From NCBI GenBank assembly GCA_012861695.1, contig JAAOOA010001682.1:1-64000 (forward strand): 64,000 nt of DNA, given 5' to 3'. The DNA is from Trematomus loennbergii. Lineage: Eukaryota; Chordata; Actinopteri; Perciformes; Nototheniidae. Positions 53,311-64,000 of this stretch are shown piece by piece. Every line of letters starts with the position of its first letter. Within the stretch, counting starts at the first letter, position 1. The notes under the pieces were generated by a model. The model did not search any database and had not been told where the DNA came from. It worked only from the letters and a program-made list of their open reading frames with translations. A program made the position numbers and the translations under genes.

Positions 53311-53988
53311 CGCGGTGGTTGATTCTGGGGCGGGAAGAGCTGTGTGTGTTGTTGTTCTTGCCGTTGTGCTGCTGTAGGCTTGGTAGAGGCTGAACAGTCT
53401 AGCCTTGTTGTCGTTTCGGTGGAAGTGGATGCCGTTGTCTTTCAGGAAACGTTGGAGTCGAATGACTGTCCACCTCCGTAGTTCGGGATCTGTTGTGGAG
53501 CGTCGAGTGCGTTCGGGCTCTGCTGTGGGGCGTCGAGTGCGTTCGGGCTCTGCTGTGTAGCGTCGAGTGCGTTCGGGCCCCGTTGTGGGGCGTCGAGTGC
53601 GTTCGGGCTCTGTTGTGGAGCGTTGAGTGCGTTCGGGCTCTATTGTGGAGCGTCGAGAGCGCCGCTGCGAGTGGCCGGGAGCTGCGAGTGAGGCAGGCTG
53701 CCGGTGGTGGGGAGATTGGAGCTGGCTGTACCTGATGCGGCCCTGGCTGTTTGCCCTCGCTGGCGGAGTAGGCGAAGCCTGGGACCTGTCTGGAGTTGGA
53801 GGTATCTCGTTGGGGGAGCTTGAGCGGGAGCGGTAGCGGCTGGTGTGTGGAGCACTGAATGCCGAGCGCGCGCGGCTCCGTTCGGATGCTTGACTTGGAT
53901 CCGTCTGCTGCCCCGAGGATGGCGGGTAGCCGATGTCGAATAGATCCTCGTCTGACTCCGGCGAGTTGATCAGGATTTCGGGATCCAT
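53290..53988 (-). CDS. N-terminal SAP-like/repeat region of the Ngaro element
   Basis: Starts at ATG 53,986-53,988 (MDPEILINSPESDEDLFDIG, acidic). A Ser/Arg/Pro-rich stretch follows, then six copies of a 10-residue repeat of the form (S/P/Y)T(T/A)xPERTRR (53,480-53,660; 30-bp DNA repeat), then WTVIRLQRFLKDNGIHFHRN, a SAP-like DNA-binding helix pair. It ends at 53,290 just past a CGCGCGCGCG run (about 53,307-53,316), where the phase switch to the downstream frame is likely. Confidence 0.78.
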   Translation of the reverse strand: MDPEILINSPESDEDLFDIGYPPSSGQQTDPSQASERSRARSAFSAPHTSRYRSRSSSPNEIPPTPDRSQASPTPPARANSQGRIRYSQLQSPHHRQPASLAAPGHSQRRSRRSTIEPERTQRSTTEPERTRRPTTGPERTRRYTAEPERTRRPTAEPERTRRSTTDPELRRWTVIRLQRFLKDNGIHFHRNDNKARLFSLYQAYSSTTARTTTHTALPAPESTTARAHHGS

Positions 53989-54071
53989 GGTGAGTAGCGA
54001 TGTTCTTGTGTTTAGCGTTTTTTGCTTGTATTGAGCTGTGACGACGCGCAGCGTGAATCACAGTCGGATCT

Positions 54072-54195
54072 TTGAAAGATGAGACAAGCGGTGGCCGGAA
54101 GCTTTTGCCGGATATAAATAGGGGTGGCCGTGGTTTGAGGCGGAGTTTTAGGCGTGGCCATGCTCCTGAACCTATGTTAACATTTAACCTCATTT
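54072..54195 (-). repeat. Ngaro split direct repeat A1
   Basis: 5' end of the element on the minus strand. It carries the promoter-like ATATAAATA and ends at the satellite junction CATTT|AATGCAATG. Confidence 0.93.
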
Positions 54196-57100
54196 AATGC
54201 AATGTAAACAAAGTTAGTGTTTTTGTAAAGGTTATCATAATGACCAAATCTGAACTCTGATGACATAAATGATATTGTATGTGATGGAATCAGATACAAA
54301 TAGATGCAACAAATTGTGAGCATTTGAGAAACAATATTTCTGTTGAATTCCTCACAACCAAGACAACCCCAAAGAGAAGCACTTATGAAGAAAACAATAC
54401 ATTAGTGTTTTGCTTTAGGGTAATCTGAATGTGATTTCAATGACATGTTTAGTTATAGTCTGTAGCATTTGTCCTCTTCCACCGCCCCAACAGGAAGCAC
54501 TTGCTGAATTCATTTGCAAATCAATCCTCAAGTTGGGCCAATATCAAAGACTTTCAGTTTCCTACAGTAAAGGCATCTTCCATCATGATTTTACCGTTTT
54601 CCATGGGGTTCCTTTCCAACATCTCCTTTGCTGTGTCTCAGTGGAAGTGTTGTCTCTTACAAAGATGTACCCTTCTTAAGTACTGAATGGAGACATTTCC
54701 GGCAAACCCCGCCTCAGTTTTGATTGCTTTCAACGACCATTGTAAGTAAACACCCGCACTCTCAACCATCACCTGATATGAACGGACTGCTATCACCTAA
54801 CAAGTGGTCAATCAGAGTTGTTGATTTTCTCGTTGCAACTCTGGCAGCAGCAGCAATGCTTAAACAATGCTAAGAAGCTCAGGCAATGAATATCCACTTC
54901 AGAAGGCACATTCAGCTTAAGTCTCCAAATCAAATCTTGAGATAATGTGTATCACTGCATGTCAATAATATGCAATCTACAGGTAACTTCTGCAGTAATA
55001 TAGTACAGAATAATGACTCATTTTGAAGTTGGGAGGTGACTGCATTCTGTCCATACTCAAAGACATAGACTATAGTTGAAATGTGCATATATTACTAAAG
55101 TTGAATACTAATGTACAACTAACACACTGGGAGAAATAAAGGTCAACAAAACTACCCCAACAAGTAGCACTTACTGCATTACACTCAATTCAGTGCCTGT
55201 GTTTGGGTAATTTTGGTGACAAATACATGCAATAAATGGTGAGCATTTGAGAAACAATATTTCTGTTGAATTCCTCACAACCAAGACAACCCCAAAGAGA
55301 AGCACTTATGAAGACAAAATCATTAGTGTTTTGCTTTAGGGTAATCTGAATGAGATTTCAATGACATATAATACTTCCTTTACAGTCTGTAGCATTTGTC
55401 ATGTTCAACCGCCCCAACGAGAAGCACTTATTGAATTCAGACTCAGACCAATGCTCAAGTTGGTTCAATATCAAAGACTTGCAACTCTTCATGGCTTATG
55501 AGTTTCCACGTGGGGTTTTCCACCATCTTCTCTGACTTTTCTTTTTGTCTTCTAAATATGACGTAAAAATAAAGTGTGCATATGAACATATAGATAACAC
55601 ATTGGATGATGCAGGGTCAGCAAAACTACCCCAACAAAAGCACTTAATGCAATGTAAACAAAGTTAGTTTTTGTAAAGGTTATCATAATGACCAAATCTG
55701 AACTCTGAAGACTGAAATGATATTGTATGTGATGGAATCAGATACAAATAGATGCAACAAATTGTGAGCATTTGAGAAACAATATTTCTGTTGAATTCCT
55801 CACAACCAAGACAACCCCAAAGAGAAGCACTTATGAAGAAAACAATACATTAGTGTTTTGCTTTAGGGTAATCTGAATGTGATTTCAATGACATGTTTAG
55901 TTATAGTCTGTAGCATTTGTCCTCTTCACCGCCCCAACAGGAAGCACTTGCTGAATTCATTTGCAAATCAATGCTCAAGTTGGGCCAATATCAAAGACTT
56001 TCAATTTCCTACAGTAAAGGCATCTTCCATCATGATTTTACCGTTTTCCAAGGGTTCCTTTCCAACATCTCCTTTGCTGTGTCTCAGTGGAAGTGTTGTT
56101 TCTTGCAAAGATGTACCCTTCTTAAGTACTGAATGCAGACATTTCCAGCCAACCCCGCCTCAGTTTTGATTGCTTTCAACGACCATTGTAAGTAAACACC
56201 CGCACTCTCAACCATCACCTGATATGAAGGACTGCTATCACCTAACAAGTGATCAATCAGAGTTGTTGATGTTTCTCGTTGCAACTCTGGCAGCAGCAGC
56301 AATACTTAAACAATGCTAAGAAGCTCAGGCAATGAATATCCACTTCAGAAGGCACATTCAGCTTAAGCTCCAAATCAAATCTTGAGATAATGTGTATCAC
56401 TGCATGTCAATACTATGCAATCTACAGGTAACTTCTGTAGTAATATAGTACAGAATAATGACTCATTATGAAGTTGGGAGGTGACTGCATTCTGTCCATA
56501 CTCAAAGACATAGACTATAGTTGAAATGTGCATATATTACTAAAGTTGAATACTAATGTACAACTAACACACTGGGAGAAATACAGGTCAACAAAACTAC
56601 CCCAACAAGTAGCACTTACTGCATTACACTCAAGTCAGTGCCTGTGTTTGGGTAATTTTGGTGACAAATACATGCAATAAATGGTGAGCATTTGAGAAAC
56701 AATATTTCTGTTGAATTCCTCACAACCAAGACAACCCCAAAGAGAAGCACTTATGAAGACAAAATCATTAGTGTTTTGCTTTAGGGTAATCTGAATGAGA
56801 TTTCAATGACATATAATACTTCCTTTACAGTCTGTAGCATTTGTCATGTTCAACCGCCCCAACGAGAAGCACTTATTGAATTCAGACTCAGACCAATGCT
56901 CACGTTGGTTCAATATCAAAGACTTGCAACTCTTCATGGCTTATGAGTTTCCACCATCTTCTCTGACTTTTCTTTTTGTCTTCTAATATATGACGTAAAA
57001 ATAAAGTGTGCATATGAACATATAGATAACACATTGGATGATGCAGGGTCAGCAAAACTACCCCAACAAAAGCACTTAATGCAATGTAAACAAGTTAGTG

Positions 57101-57614
57101 TTTTTTAAAGGTTATCATAATGACCAAATCTGAACTCTGAAGACTGAAATGATATTGTGTGTGATGGAATCAGATACAAATAGATGCAACAAACCCAAAG
57201 AGAAGCACTTATGAAGAAAACAATACATTAGTGTTTTGCTTTAGAGATTTCAATGACATAGTAAAGGCATCTTCCATCATGATTTTACGTTTTCCAAGGG
57301 GTTCCTTTCCAACATCTCCTTTGCTGTGTCTCAGTGGAAGTGTTGTTTCTTACAAAGATGTACCCTTCTTAAGTACTGAATGCAGACATTTCCAGCCAAC
57401 CCCGCCTCAGTTTTGATTAGTTTCAACGACCATTGTAAGTAAACACCCGCACTCTCAACCATCACCTGATATGAACGGACTGCTATCACCTAACAAGTGG
57501 TCAATCAGAGTTGTTGATGTTTCTCGTTGCAACTCTGGCAGCAGCAGCAATACTTAAACAATGCTACGAAGCTCAGGCAATGAATATCCACTTCAGAAGG
57601 CACATTCAGCTTCA

Positions 57615-58569
57615 GGCCCCGCTCACACGGGACCGTTTGCGTTTATGCACAGTATGCGTGTTCAAAAAAGTCTCCCGTTCACATGCATTAGTTTCATTTA
57701 ACGTGTCTGTTCAAACGAGGCCGCTGGAAACGCTGTAGTACATATGCTGGGACTGTAAGTGGCGCTGTAACTTCCGCCAAAATACACCAAAAGCCGCGAA
57801 GAAGAGCAGCCTCGAGCAGCCCCGCAGCAATGTTGCCATGGCTACCCTTCTGTTTAAGCCCTGAAACTGAAACTGAAACTGAAAGAAACCGAATCTGTTG
57901 TTGCTGATGGTTGTGGTAGAGGAGCTGTATATTTTTGCACTAATATCTGTAGCATGGTCAGTAGCAGTAGCACTAGCAGTAGCTACTGACAGGAGGAAGT
58001 CAGTGTGTGTGGTGATTGCTGGTATTCAGCGGGATATAGTAATTTCCTCAGCATATGGATAAATGCAACGGGAAGTTAACTGAAAGAAACCAAGAAGCAC
58101 GTCTCTGTGGATATTGCATCGAGAGGACGGCTCAGAAAGAGAGATATTCTCTACAAACACCGGGTGGATGCACCTTTGTCAATATAATGGATCAATGCAT
58201 GAAATCTGACTCTGTTTATTTTGTTTAAGGATATATTGGGCGTTAACAATTCTGGTTTGCCTTTTATAATATTATTTCATTCAAGAACCCCTTGTGCGTT
58301 TAATTAACACAGCTATTTTGATAGTTGCTACAGCAGTGAGCAGGAGAGGTGGGGAGAGGTGGGGCTATCCTATTTTTTCAGGAAATATTCGTATAGAGGT
58401 GATTACACGGACTCGGTTGACCCCCCAGAGCGTTTCGTTTGCAAATCTATCCACCTTGGGACCCGTTATTGTTTGTGGGGTCAGTTTCTATCGGCTCGTG
58501 TAAATAATAGGGCTACACGCACGCGAAACTATGCAGATACAAGCAGTTTTCTCCTCGTGTAAACGGCAC
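57615..58569. mobile_element. Harbinger-like non-autonomous DNA transposon, copy 1
   Basis: 955 bp. Ends are GGCCCCGCTCACACGGG and (inverted) GTGCCGTTTACACGAGG, an imperfect terminal inverted repeat. It is flanked by TCA (57,612-57,614 and 58,570-58,572). A 3-bp duplication fits PIF/Harbinger. It sits in a satellite unit at the site reading GCTTAAGTCTCC elsewhere. Internal open frames (75, 69 and 67 codons) overlap in different phases and match no transposase. Confidence 0.7.
57863..57890 (+). promoter_or_regulatory. ISRE/IRF-like GAAACT repeat in copy 1
   Basis: Three consecutive GAAACT hexamers followed by GAAAGAAACC. This matches the GAAANNGAAANN consensus bound by IRF proteins at exact spacing. 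Binding is untested. Confidence 0.5.
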
Positions 58570-59837
58570 TCAGTCTCCAAATCAAATCTTGAGATAATGT
58601 GTATCACTGCATGTCAATACTATGCAATCTACAGGTAACTTCTGTAGTAATATAGTACAGAATAATGACTCATTTTGAAGTTGGGAGGTGACTGCATTCT
58701 GTCCATACTCAAAGACATAGACTATAGTTGAAATGTACATATCTTACTAAAGTTGAATACTAATGTACAACTAACACACTGGGAGAAATACAGGTCAACA
58801 AAACTACCCCAACAAGTAGCACTTACTGCATTACACTCAAGTCAGTGCCTGTGTTTGGGTAATTTTGGTGACAAATACATGCAATAAATGGTGAGCATTT
58901 GAGAAACAATATTCTGTTGAATTCCTCACAACCAAGACAACCCAAAGAGAAGCACTTATGAAGACAAAAATCATTAGTGTTTTGCTTTAGGGTAATCTGA
59001 ATGAGATTTCAATGACATATAATACTTCCTTTACAGTCTGTAGCATTTGTCATGTTCAACCGCCCCAACGAGAAGCACTTATTGAATTCAGACTCAGACC
59101 AATGCTCACGTTGGTTCATATCAAAGACTTGCAACTCTTCATGGCTTATGAGTTTCCACGTGGGGTTTTCCACCATCTTCTCTGACTTTTCTTTTTGTCT
59201 TCTAATATATGACGTAAAAATAAAGTGTGCATATGAACATATAGATAACACATTGGATGATGCAGGGTCAGCAAAACTACCCCAACAAAAGCACTTAATG
59301 CAATGTAAACAAAGTTAGTGTTTTTGTAAAGGTTATCATAATGACCAAATCTGAACTCTGAAGACTGAAATGATATTGTGTGTGATGGAATCAGATACAA
59401 ATAGATGCAACAAACCCCAAAGAGAAGCACTTATGAAGAAAACAATACATTAGTGTTTTGCTTTAGAGATTTCAATGACATAGTAAAGGCATCTTCCATC
59501 ATGATTTTACCGTTTTCCAAGGGGTTCCTTTCCAACATCTCCTTTGCTGTGTCTCAGTGGAAGTGTTGTTTCTTACAAAGATGTACCCTTCTTAAGTACT
59601 GAATGCAGACATTTCCAGCCAACCCCGCCTCAGTTTTGATTAGTTTCAAACGACCATTGTAAGTAAACACCCGCATCTCAACCATCACCTGATATGAACG
59701 GACTGCTATCACCTAACAAGTGGTCAATCAGAGTTGTTGATGTTTCTCGTTGCAACTCTGGCAGCAGCAGCAATACTTAAACAATGCTACGAAGCTCAGG
59801 CAATGAATATCCACTTCAGAAGGCACATTCAGCTTCA

Positions 59838-60796
59838 GGCCCCGCTCACACGGGACCGTTTGCGTTTATGCACAGTATGCGTATTCAAAAAAGTCTCCCG
59901 TTCACATGCATTAGTTTCATTTAACGTGTCTGTTCAAACGAGGCCGCTGGAAACGCTGTAGTACATATGCTGGGACTGTAAGTGGCGCTGTAACTTCCGC
60001 CAAAATACACCAAAAGCCGCGAAGAAGAGCAGCCTGGAGCAGCCCCGCAGCATGTTGCCATGGCTACCCTTCTGTTTAAGCCCTGAAACTGAAACTGAAA
60101 CTGAAAGAAACCGAATCTGTTGTTGCTGATGGTTGTGGTAGAGGAGCTGTATATTTTTGCACTAATATCTGTAGCATGGTCAGTAGCAGTAGCACTAGCA
60201 GTAGCTACTGACAGGAGGAAGTCAGTGTGTGTGGCGATTGCTGGTATTCAGCGGGATATAGTAATTTCCTCAGCATATGGATAAATGCAACGGGAAGTTA
60301 ACTGAAAGAAACCAAGAAGCACGTCTCTGTGGATATTGCATCGAGAGGACGGCTCAGAAAGAGAGATATTCTCTACAAACACCGGGTGAGATGCACCTTT
60401 GTCAATATAATGGATCAATGCATGAAATCTGACTCTGTTTATTTTGTTTAAGGAGTATATTGGGCGTTAACAATTCTGGTTTGCCTTTTATAATATTATT
60501 TCATTCAAGAACCCCTTGTGCGTTTAATTAACAAAGCTATTTTTGATAGTTGCTACAGCAGTGAGCAGGAGAGGTGGGGAGAGGTGGGGCTATCCTATTT
60601 TTTCAGGAAATATTCGTATAGAGGTGATTACACGGACTCGGTTGACCCCCCAGAGCGTTTCGTTTGCAAATCTATCCACCTTGGGACCCGTTATTGTTTG
60701 TGGGGTCAGTTTCTATCGGCCTCGTGTAAATAATAGGGCTATACGCACGCGAAACTATGCAGATACAAGCAGTTTTCTCCTCGTGTAAACGGCACC
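59838..60796. mobile_element. Harbinger-like non-autonomous DNA transposon, copy 2
   Basis: 959 bp, nearly identical to copy 1, flanked by TCA (59,835-59,837 and 60,797-60,799), with the full terminal GGCACC retained. The surrounding satellite and the insertion point are the same as for copy 1. The pair therefore arose by duplication of a satellite unit already carrying the element, not by a second transposition. Confidence 0.72.
60085..60112 (+). promoter_or_regulatory. ISRE/IRF-like GAAACT repeat in copy 2
   Basis: Same three GAAACT hexamers plus GAAAGAAACC as in copy 1. Confidence 0.5.
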
Positions 60797-63700
60797 TCAG
60801 TCTCCAAATCAAATCTTGAGATAATGTGTATCACTGCATGTCAATACTATGCAATCTACAGGTAACTTCTGTAGTAATATAGTACAGAATAATGACTCAT
60901 TTTGAAGTTGGGAGGTGACTGCATTCTGTCCATACTCAAAGACATAGACTATAGTTGAAATGTACATATCTTACTAAAGTTGAATACTAATGTACAACTA
61001 ACACACTGGGAGAAATACAGGTCAACAAAACTACCCCAACAAGTAGCACTTACTGCATTACACTCAAGTCAGTGCCTGTGTTTGGGTAATTTTGGTGACA
61101 AATACATGCAATAAATGGTGAGCATTTGAGAAACAATATTTCTGTTGAATTCCTCACAACCAAGACAACCCCAAAGAGAAGCACTTATGAAGAAAACAAT
61201 ACATTAGTGTTTTGCTTTAGAGATTTCAATGACATAGTAAAGGCATCTTCCATCATGATTTTACCGTTTTCCAAGGGGTTCCTTTCCAACATCTCCTTTG
61301 CTGTGTCTCAGTGGAAGTGTTGTTTCTTGCAAAGATGTACCCTTCTTAAGTACTGAATGCAGACATTTCCAGCCAACCCCGCCTCAGTTTTGATTGCTTT
61401 CAACGACCATTGTAAGTAAACACCCGCACTCTCAACCATCACCTGATATGAACGGACTGCTATCACCTAACAAGTGATCAATCAGAGTTGTTGATGTTTC
61501 TCGTTGCAACTCTGGCAGCAGCAGTAATACTTAAATAATGCTACAAAGCTCAGGCAATGAATATCCACTTCAGAAGGCACATTCAGCTTAAGTCTCCAAA
61601 TCAAATCTTGAGATAATATGTATCACTGCATGTCAATACTATGCAATCTACAGGTAACTTCTGTAGTAATATAGTACAGAATAATGACTCATTATGAAGT
61701 TGGGAGGTGACTGCATTCTGTCCATACTCAAAGACATAGACTATAGTTGAAATGTACATATCTTACTAAAGTTGAATACTAATGTACAACTAACACACTG
61801 GGAGAAATAAAGGTCAACAAAACTACCCCAACAAGTAGCACTTACTGCATTACACTCAAGTCAGTGCCTGTGTTTGGGTAATTTTGGTGACAAATACATG
61901 CAATAAATGGTGAGCATTTGAGAAACAATATTGCTGTTGAATTCCTCACAACCAAGACAACCCCAAAGAGAAGCACTTATGAAGACCAAAATCATTAGTG
62001 TTTTGCTTTAGGGTAATCTGAATGAGATTTCAATGACATATAATTCTTCCTTTACAGTCTGTAGCATTTGTCATGTTCAACCGCCCCAAAGAGAAGCACT
62101 TATTGAATTCAGACTCAGACCAATGCTCACGTTGGTTCAATATCAAAGACTTGCAACTTTTCATGGCTTCTGAGTTTCCACGTGGGGTTTTCCACCATCT
62201 TCTCTGACTTTTCTTTTTGTCTTAAAAAAACTTTAAATTAAACATTGCATATGAACATATAGATAACACTCTGGATGATGCAGGGTCAGCAAAACTACCC
62301 CAACAAAAGCACTTACTGCAATGTGAACAAAGTCAGTGTTTTTGTAAAGGTAATAATAAGGACCAAATCTGAACTCTGAAGACTGAAATGATATTGTATG
62401 TGATGGAATCAGATACAAATAGATGCAACAAATTGTGAGCATTTGAGAAACAATATTTCTGTTGAATTCCTCACAACCAAGACAACCCCAAAGAGAAGCA
62501 CTTATGAAGAAAACAATACATTAGTGTTTTGCTTTAGGGTAATCTGAATGAGATTTCAATGACATGTTTAGTTATAGTCTGTAGCATTTGTCCTCTTCAA
62601 CCGCCCCAACAGGAAGCACTTGCTGAATTCATTTGCAAACCAATGCTCAAGTTGGGCCAATATCAAAGACTTTCAATTTCCTACAGTAAAGGCATCTTCC
62701 ATCATGATTTTACCGTTTTCCAAGGGGTTCCTTTCCAACATCTCCTTTGCTGTGTCTCAGTGGAAGTGTTGTTTCTTGCAAAGATGTACCCTTCTTAAGT
62801 ACTGAATGCAGACATTTCCGGCAAACCCCGCCTCAGTTTTGATTGCTTTCAACGACCATTGTAAGTAAACACCCGCACTCTCAACCATCACCTGATATGA
62901 ACGGACTGCTATCACCTAACAAGTGATCAATCAGAGTTGTTGATGTTTCTCGTTGCAACTCTGGCAGCAGCAGCAATACTTAAACAATGCTAAGAAGCTC
63001 AGGCAATGAATATCCACTTCAGAAGGCACATTCAGCTTAAGTCTCCAAATCAAATGTTGAGATAATGTGTATCACTGCATGTCAATACTATGCAATCTAC
63101 AGGTAACTTCTGTAGTAATATAGTACAGAATAATGACTCATTATGAAGTTGGGAGGTGACTGCATTCTGTCCATACTCAAAGACATAGACTATAGTTGAA
63201 ATGTGCATATATTACTAAAGTTGAATACTAATGTACAACTAACACACTGGGAGAAATACAGGTCAACAAAACTACCCCAACAAGTAGCACTTACTGCATT
63301 ACACTCAAGTCAGTGCCTGTGTTTGGGTAATTTTGGTGACAAATACATGCAATAAATGGTGAGCATTTGAGAAACAATATTTCTGTTGAATTCCTCACAA
63401 CCAAGACAACCCCAAAGAGAAGCACTTATGAAGACCAAAATCATTAGTGTTTTGCTTTAGGGTAATCTGAATGAGATTTCAATGACATATAATACTTCCT
63501 TTACAGTCTGTAGCATTTGTCGTGTTCAACCGCCCCAAAGAGAAGCACTTATTGAATTCAGACTCAGACCAATGCTCACGTTGGTTCAATATCAAAGACT
63601 TGCAACTCTTCATGGCTTCTGAGTTTCCACGTGGGGTTTTCCACCATCTTCTCTGACTTTTCTTGTTGTCTTAAAAAAAACTTAAAATTAAACATTGCAT

Positions 63701-64000
63701 TTGAACATATAGATAACACGCTGGATGATGCTGGGTCAGCAAAACTACCCCAACAAAAGCACTTACTGCAATGTAAACAAAGTTAGTGTTTTTGTAAAGG
63801 TTATCATAATGACCAAATCTGAACTCTGAAGACTGAAATGATATTGTGTGTGATGGAATCAGATACAAATAGATGCAACAAATTGTGAGCATTTGAGAAA
63901 CAATATTTCTGTTGAATTCCTCACAACCAAGACAACCCCAAAGAGAAGCACTTATGAAGAAAAAAAAACATTAGTGTTTTGCTTTAGAGATTTCAATGAC

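Larger units (their letters stand above)
48762..54195 (-). mobile_element. Ngaro-type (DIRS-order) retrotransposon
   Basis: 5,434 bp, transcribed on the minus strand. Layout: A1 (54,072-54,195), coding region, B1 (49,221-49,397), A2 (49,097-49,220), B2 (48,762-48,938). This is the split direct repeat pattern of Ngaro elements. A1 and A2 (124 bp) and B1 and B2 (177 bp) are near-identical, suggesting recent insertion. The host satellite reads AAAAGCACTT on the left and AATGCAATG on the right, as in uninterrupted copies, with no target duplication. That is expected for tyrosine-recombinase integration. Encoded domains in order: SAP-like/repeat region, gag-like with Cys-His motifs, RT, RNase H, tyrosine recombinase. 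Confidence 0.95.
54196..64000 (+). repeat. Dimeric macrosatellite, second block
   Basis: Continues the satellite in the same phase as before the Ngaro insertion. B starts are at 54,459, 55,907 and 62,578. A starts are at 55,386, 56,831, 59,037, 62,058 and 63,507. Headless B copies, in which CAATGACAT joins AGTAAAGGCATC, are at about 57,258, 59,482 and 61,234. Another is beginning at the window end. Several A units here have a variant 3' flank (TCTAATATATGACGTAAAAATAAAG) also seen just left of the Ngaro element. The array runs off the right edge. Confidence 0.95.

Noticed and set aside
53399..54193. 264-codon minus-strand frame overlapping the Ngaro N-terminal frame.
   Set aside because: It lies in another phase of the same repeat-rich GC region and starts inside the A1 repeat. 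It has no domain, unlike the ATG-initiated SAP-like frame.
57615..60799. piggyBac or Kolobok assignment for the 0.96-kb transposon because uninterrupted satellite units read TTAA at the insertion point.
   Set aside because: The sequence flanking both copies is TCA on each side, not TTAA, and the terminal repeats fit a 3-bp-duplication family better. Not fully excluded.
34249..63892. Recurring minus-strand frame starting MLTICCIYLYLIPSHTISFQ with apparent hydrophobic segments.
   Set aside because: It is antisense in the satellite spacer, repeats only with the unit, lacks splice or promoter context, and its hydrophobicity follows from AT-rich sequence.
1..64000. CRISPR array, bacterial operon, phage or plasmid features.
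   Set aside because: Tandem repeats here lack the short-repeat/unique-spacer pattern. Telomeric repeats, nuclear tRNA arrays, poly(A) signals and eukaryotic retroelements show a eukaryotic chromosome.

Overview
The window is repeat-dominated vertebrate DNA, most likely from a teleost fish. The evidence is the mix of TTAGGG-type telomeric tracts, a Penelope-like element (PLE) with a GIY-YIG endonuclease, a Ngaro/DIRS-order tyrosine-recombinase retrotransposon, a Ty3/gypsy fragment, a hAT and a Harbinger-like non-autonomous transposon, nuclear tRNA genes in tandem arrays and GT-AG exon-like blocks. There is no prokaryotic operon structure and no clearly intact single-copy host gene. The species cannot be named from the sequence alone.

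Layout. (1) 1-2,050: a 115-bp tandem repeat with satellite-like flanks. Much of this block recurs, diverged, at 32.4-34.13 kb. (2) 2.2-5.4 kb: several short tandem repeats and a degenerate telomere-like minisatellite. (3) 5.76-9.68 kb: a subtelomere-like mosaic. Two 5'-truncated PLE 3' ends and four ~767-bp units are each bounded by CCCTAA tracts. The CCCTAA orientation fits a chromosome end to the left. (4) 9.68-29.81 kb: arrays of ~980-bp units, each with a tRNA-Asp(GTC) and a tRNA-Val(AAC), plus shorter ~510-bp units with tRNA-Val(CAC) only. The array reverses orientation at ~22.0-22.4 kb, forming a large inverted repeat. A ~3.5-kb exon-bearing segment interrupts a tRNA-Val gene in both arms, and a ~0.4-kb internally deleted version sits at the turn-around. 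(5) 29.81-32.0 kb: the 3' end of a Ty3/gypsy element (integrase and LTR), with a 1.0-kb hAT element nested in the LTR and flanked by a perfect 8-bp target duplication. (6) 32.0-34.14 kb: minor repeats and the second copy of the left-edge block. (7) 34.14-64.0 kb: a dimeric ~1.43-kb macrosatellite with higher-order structure. Each half-unit holds an exon-like block (types A and B). A 5.4-kb Ngaro element interrupts it at 48.76-54.20 kb and two copies of a ~0.96-kb Harbinger-like element sit at 57.6 and 59.8 kb.

The coding potential is almost entirely transposon-derived. The Ngaro element is the most complete: split direct repeats A1-ORFs-B1-A2-B2, a SAP-like region with a 10-residue repeat, a CCHC-rich gag-like region, reverse transcriptase/RNase H and tyrosine recombinase. 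Its gag-like and RT frames are joined in phase across a UGA stop followed by CUAG, a known readthrough context. Many single-base differences fall in homopolymers, notably at 41.7-43.0 kb, so individual frameshift calls should be treated cautiously.
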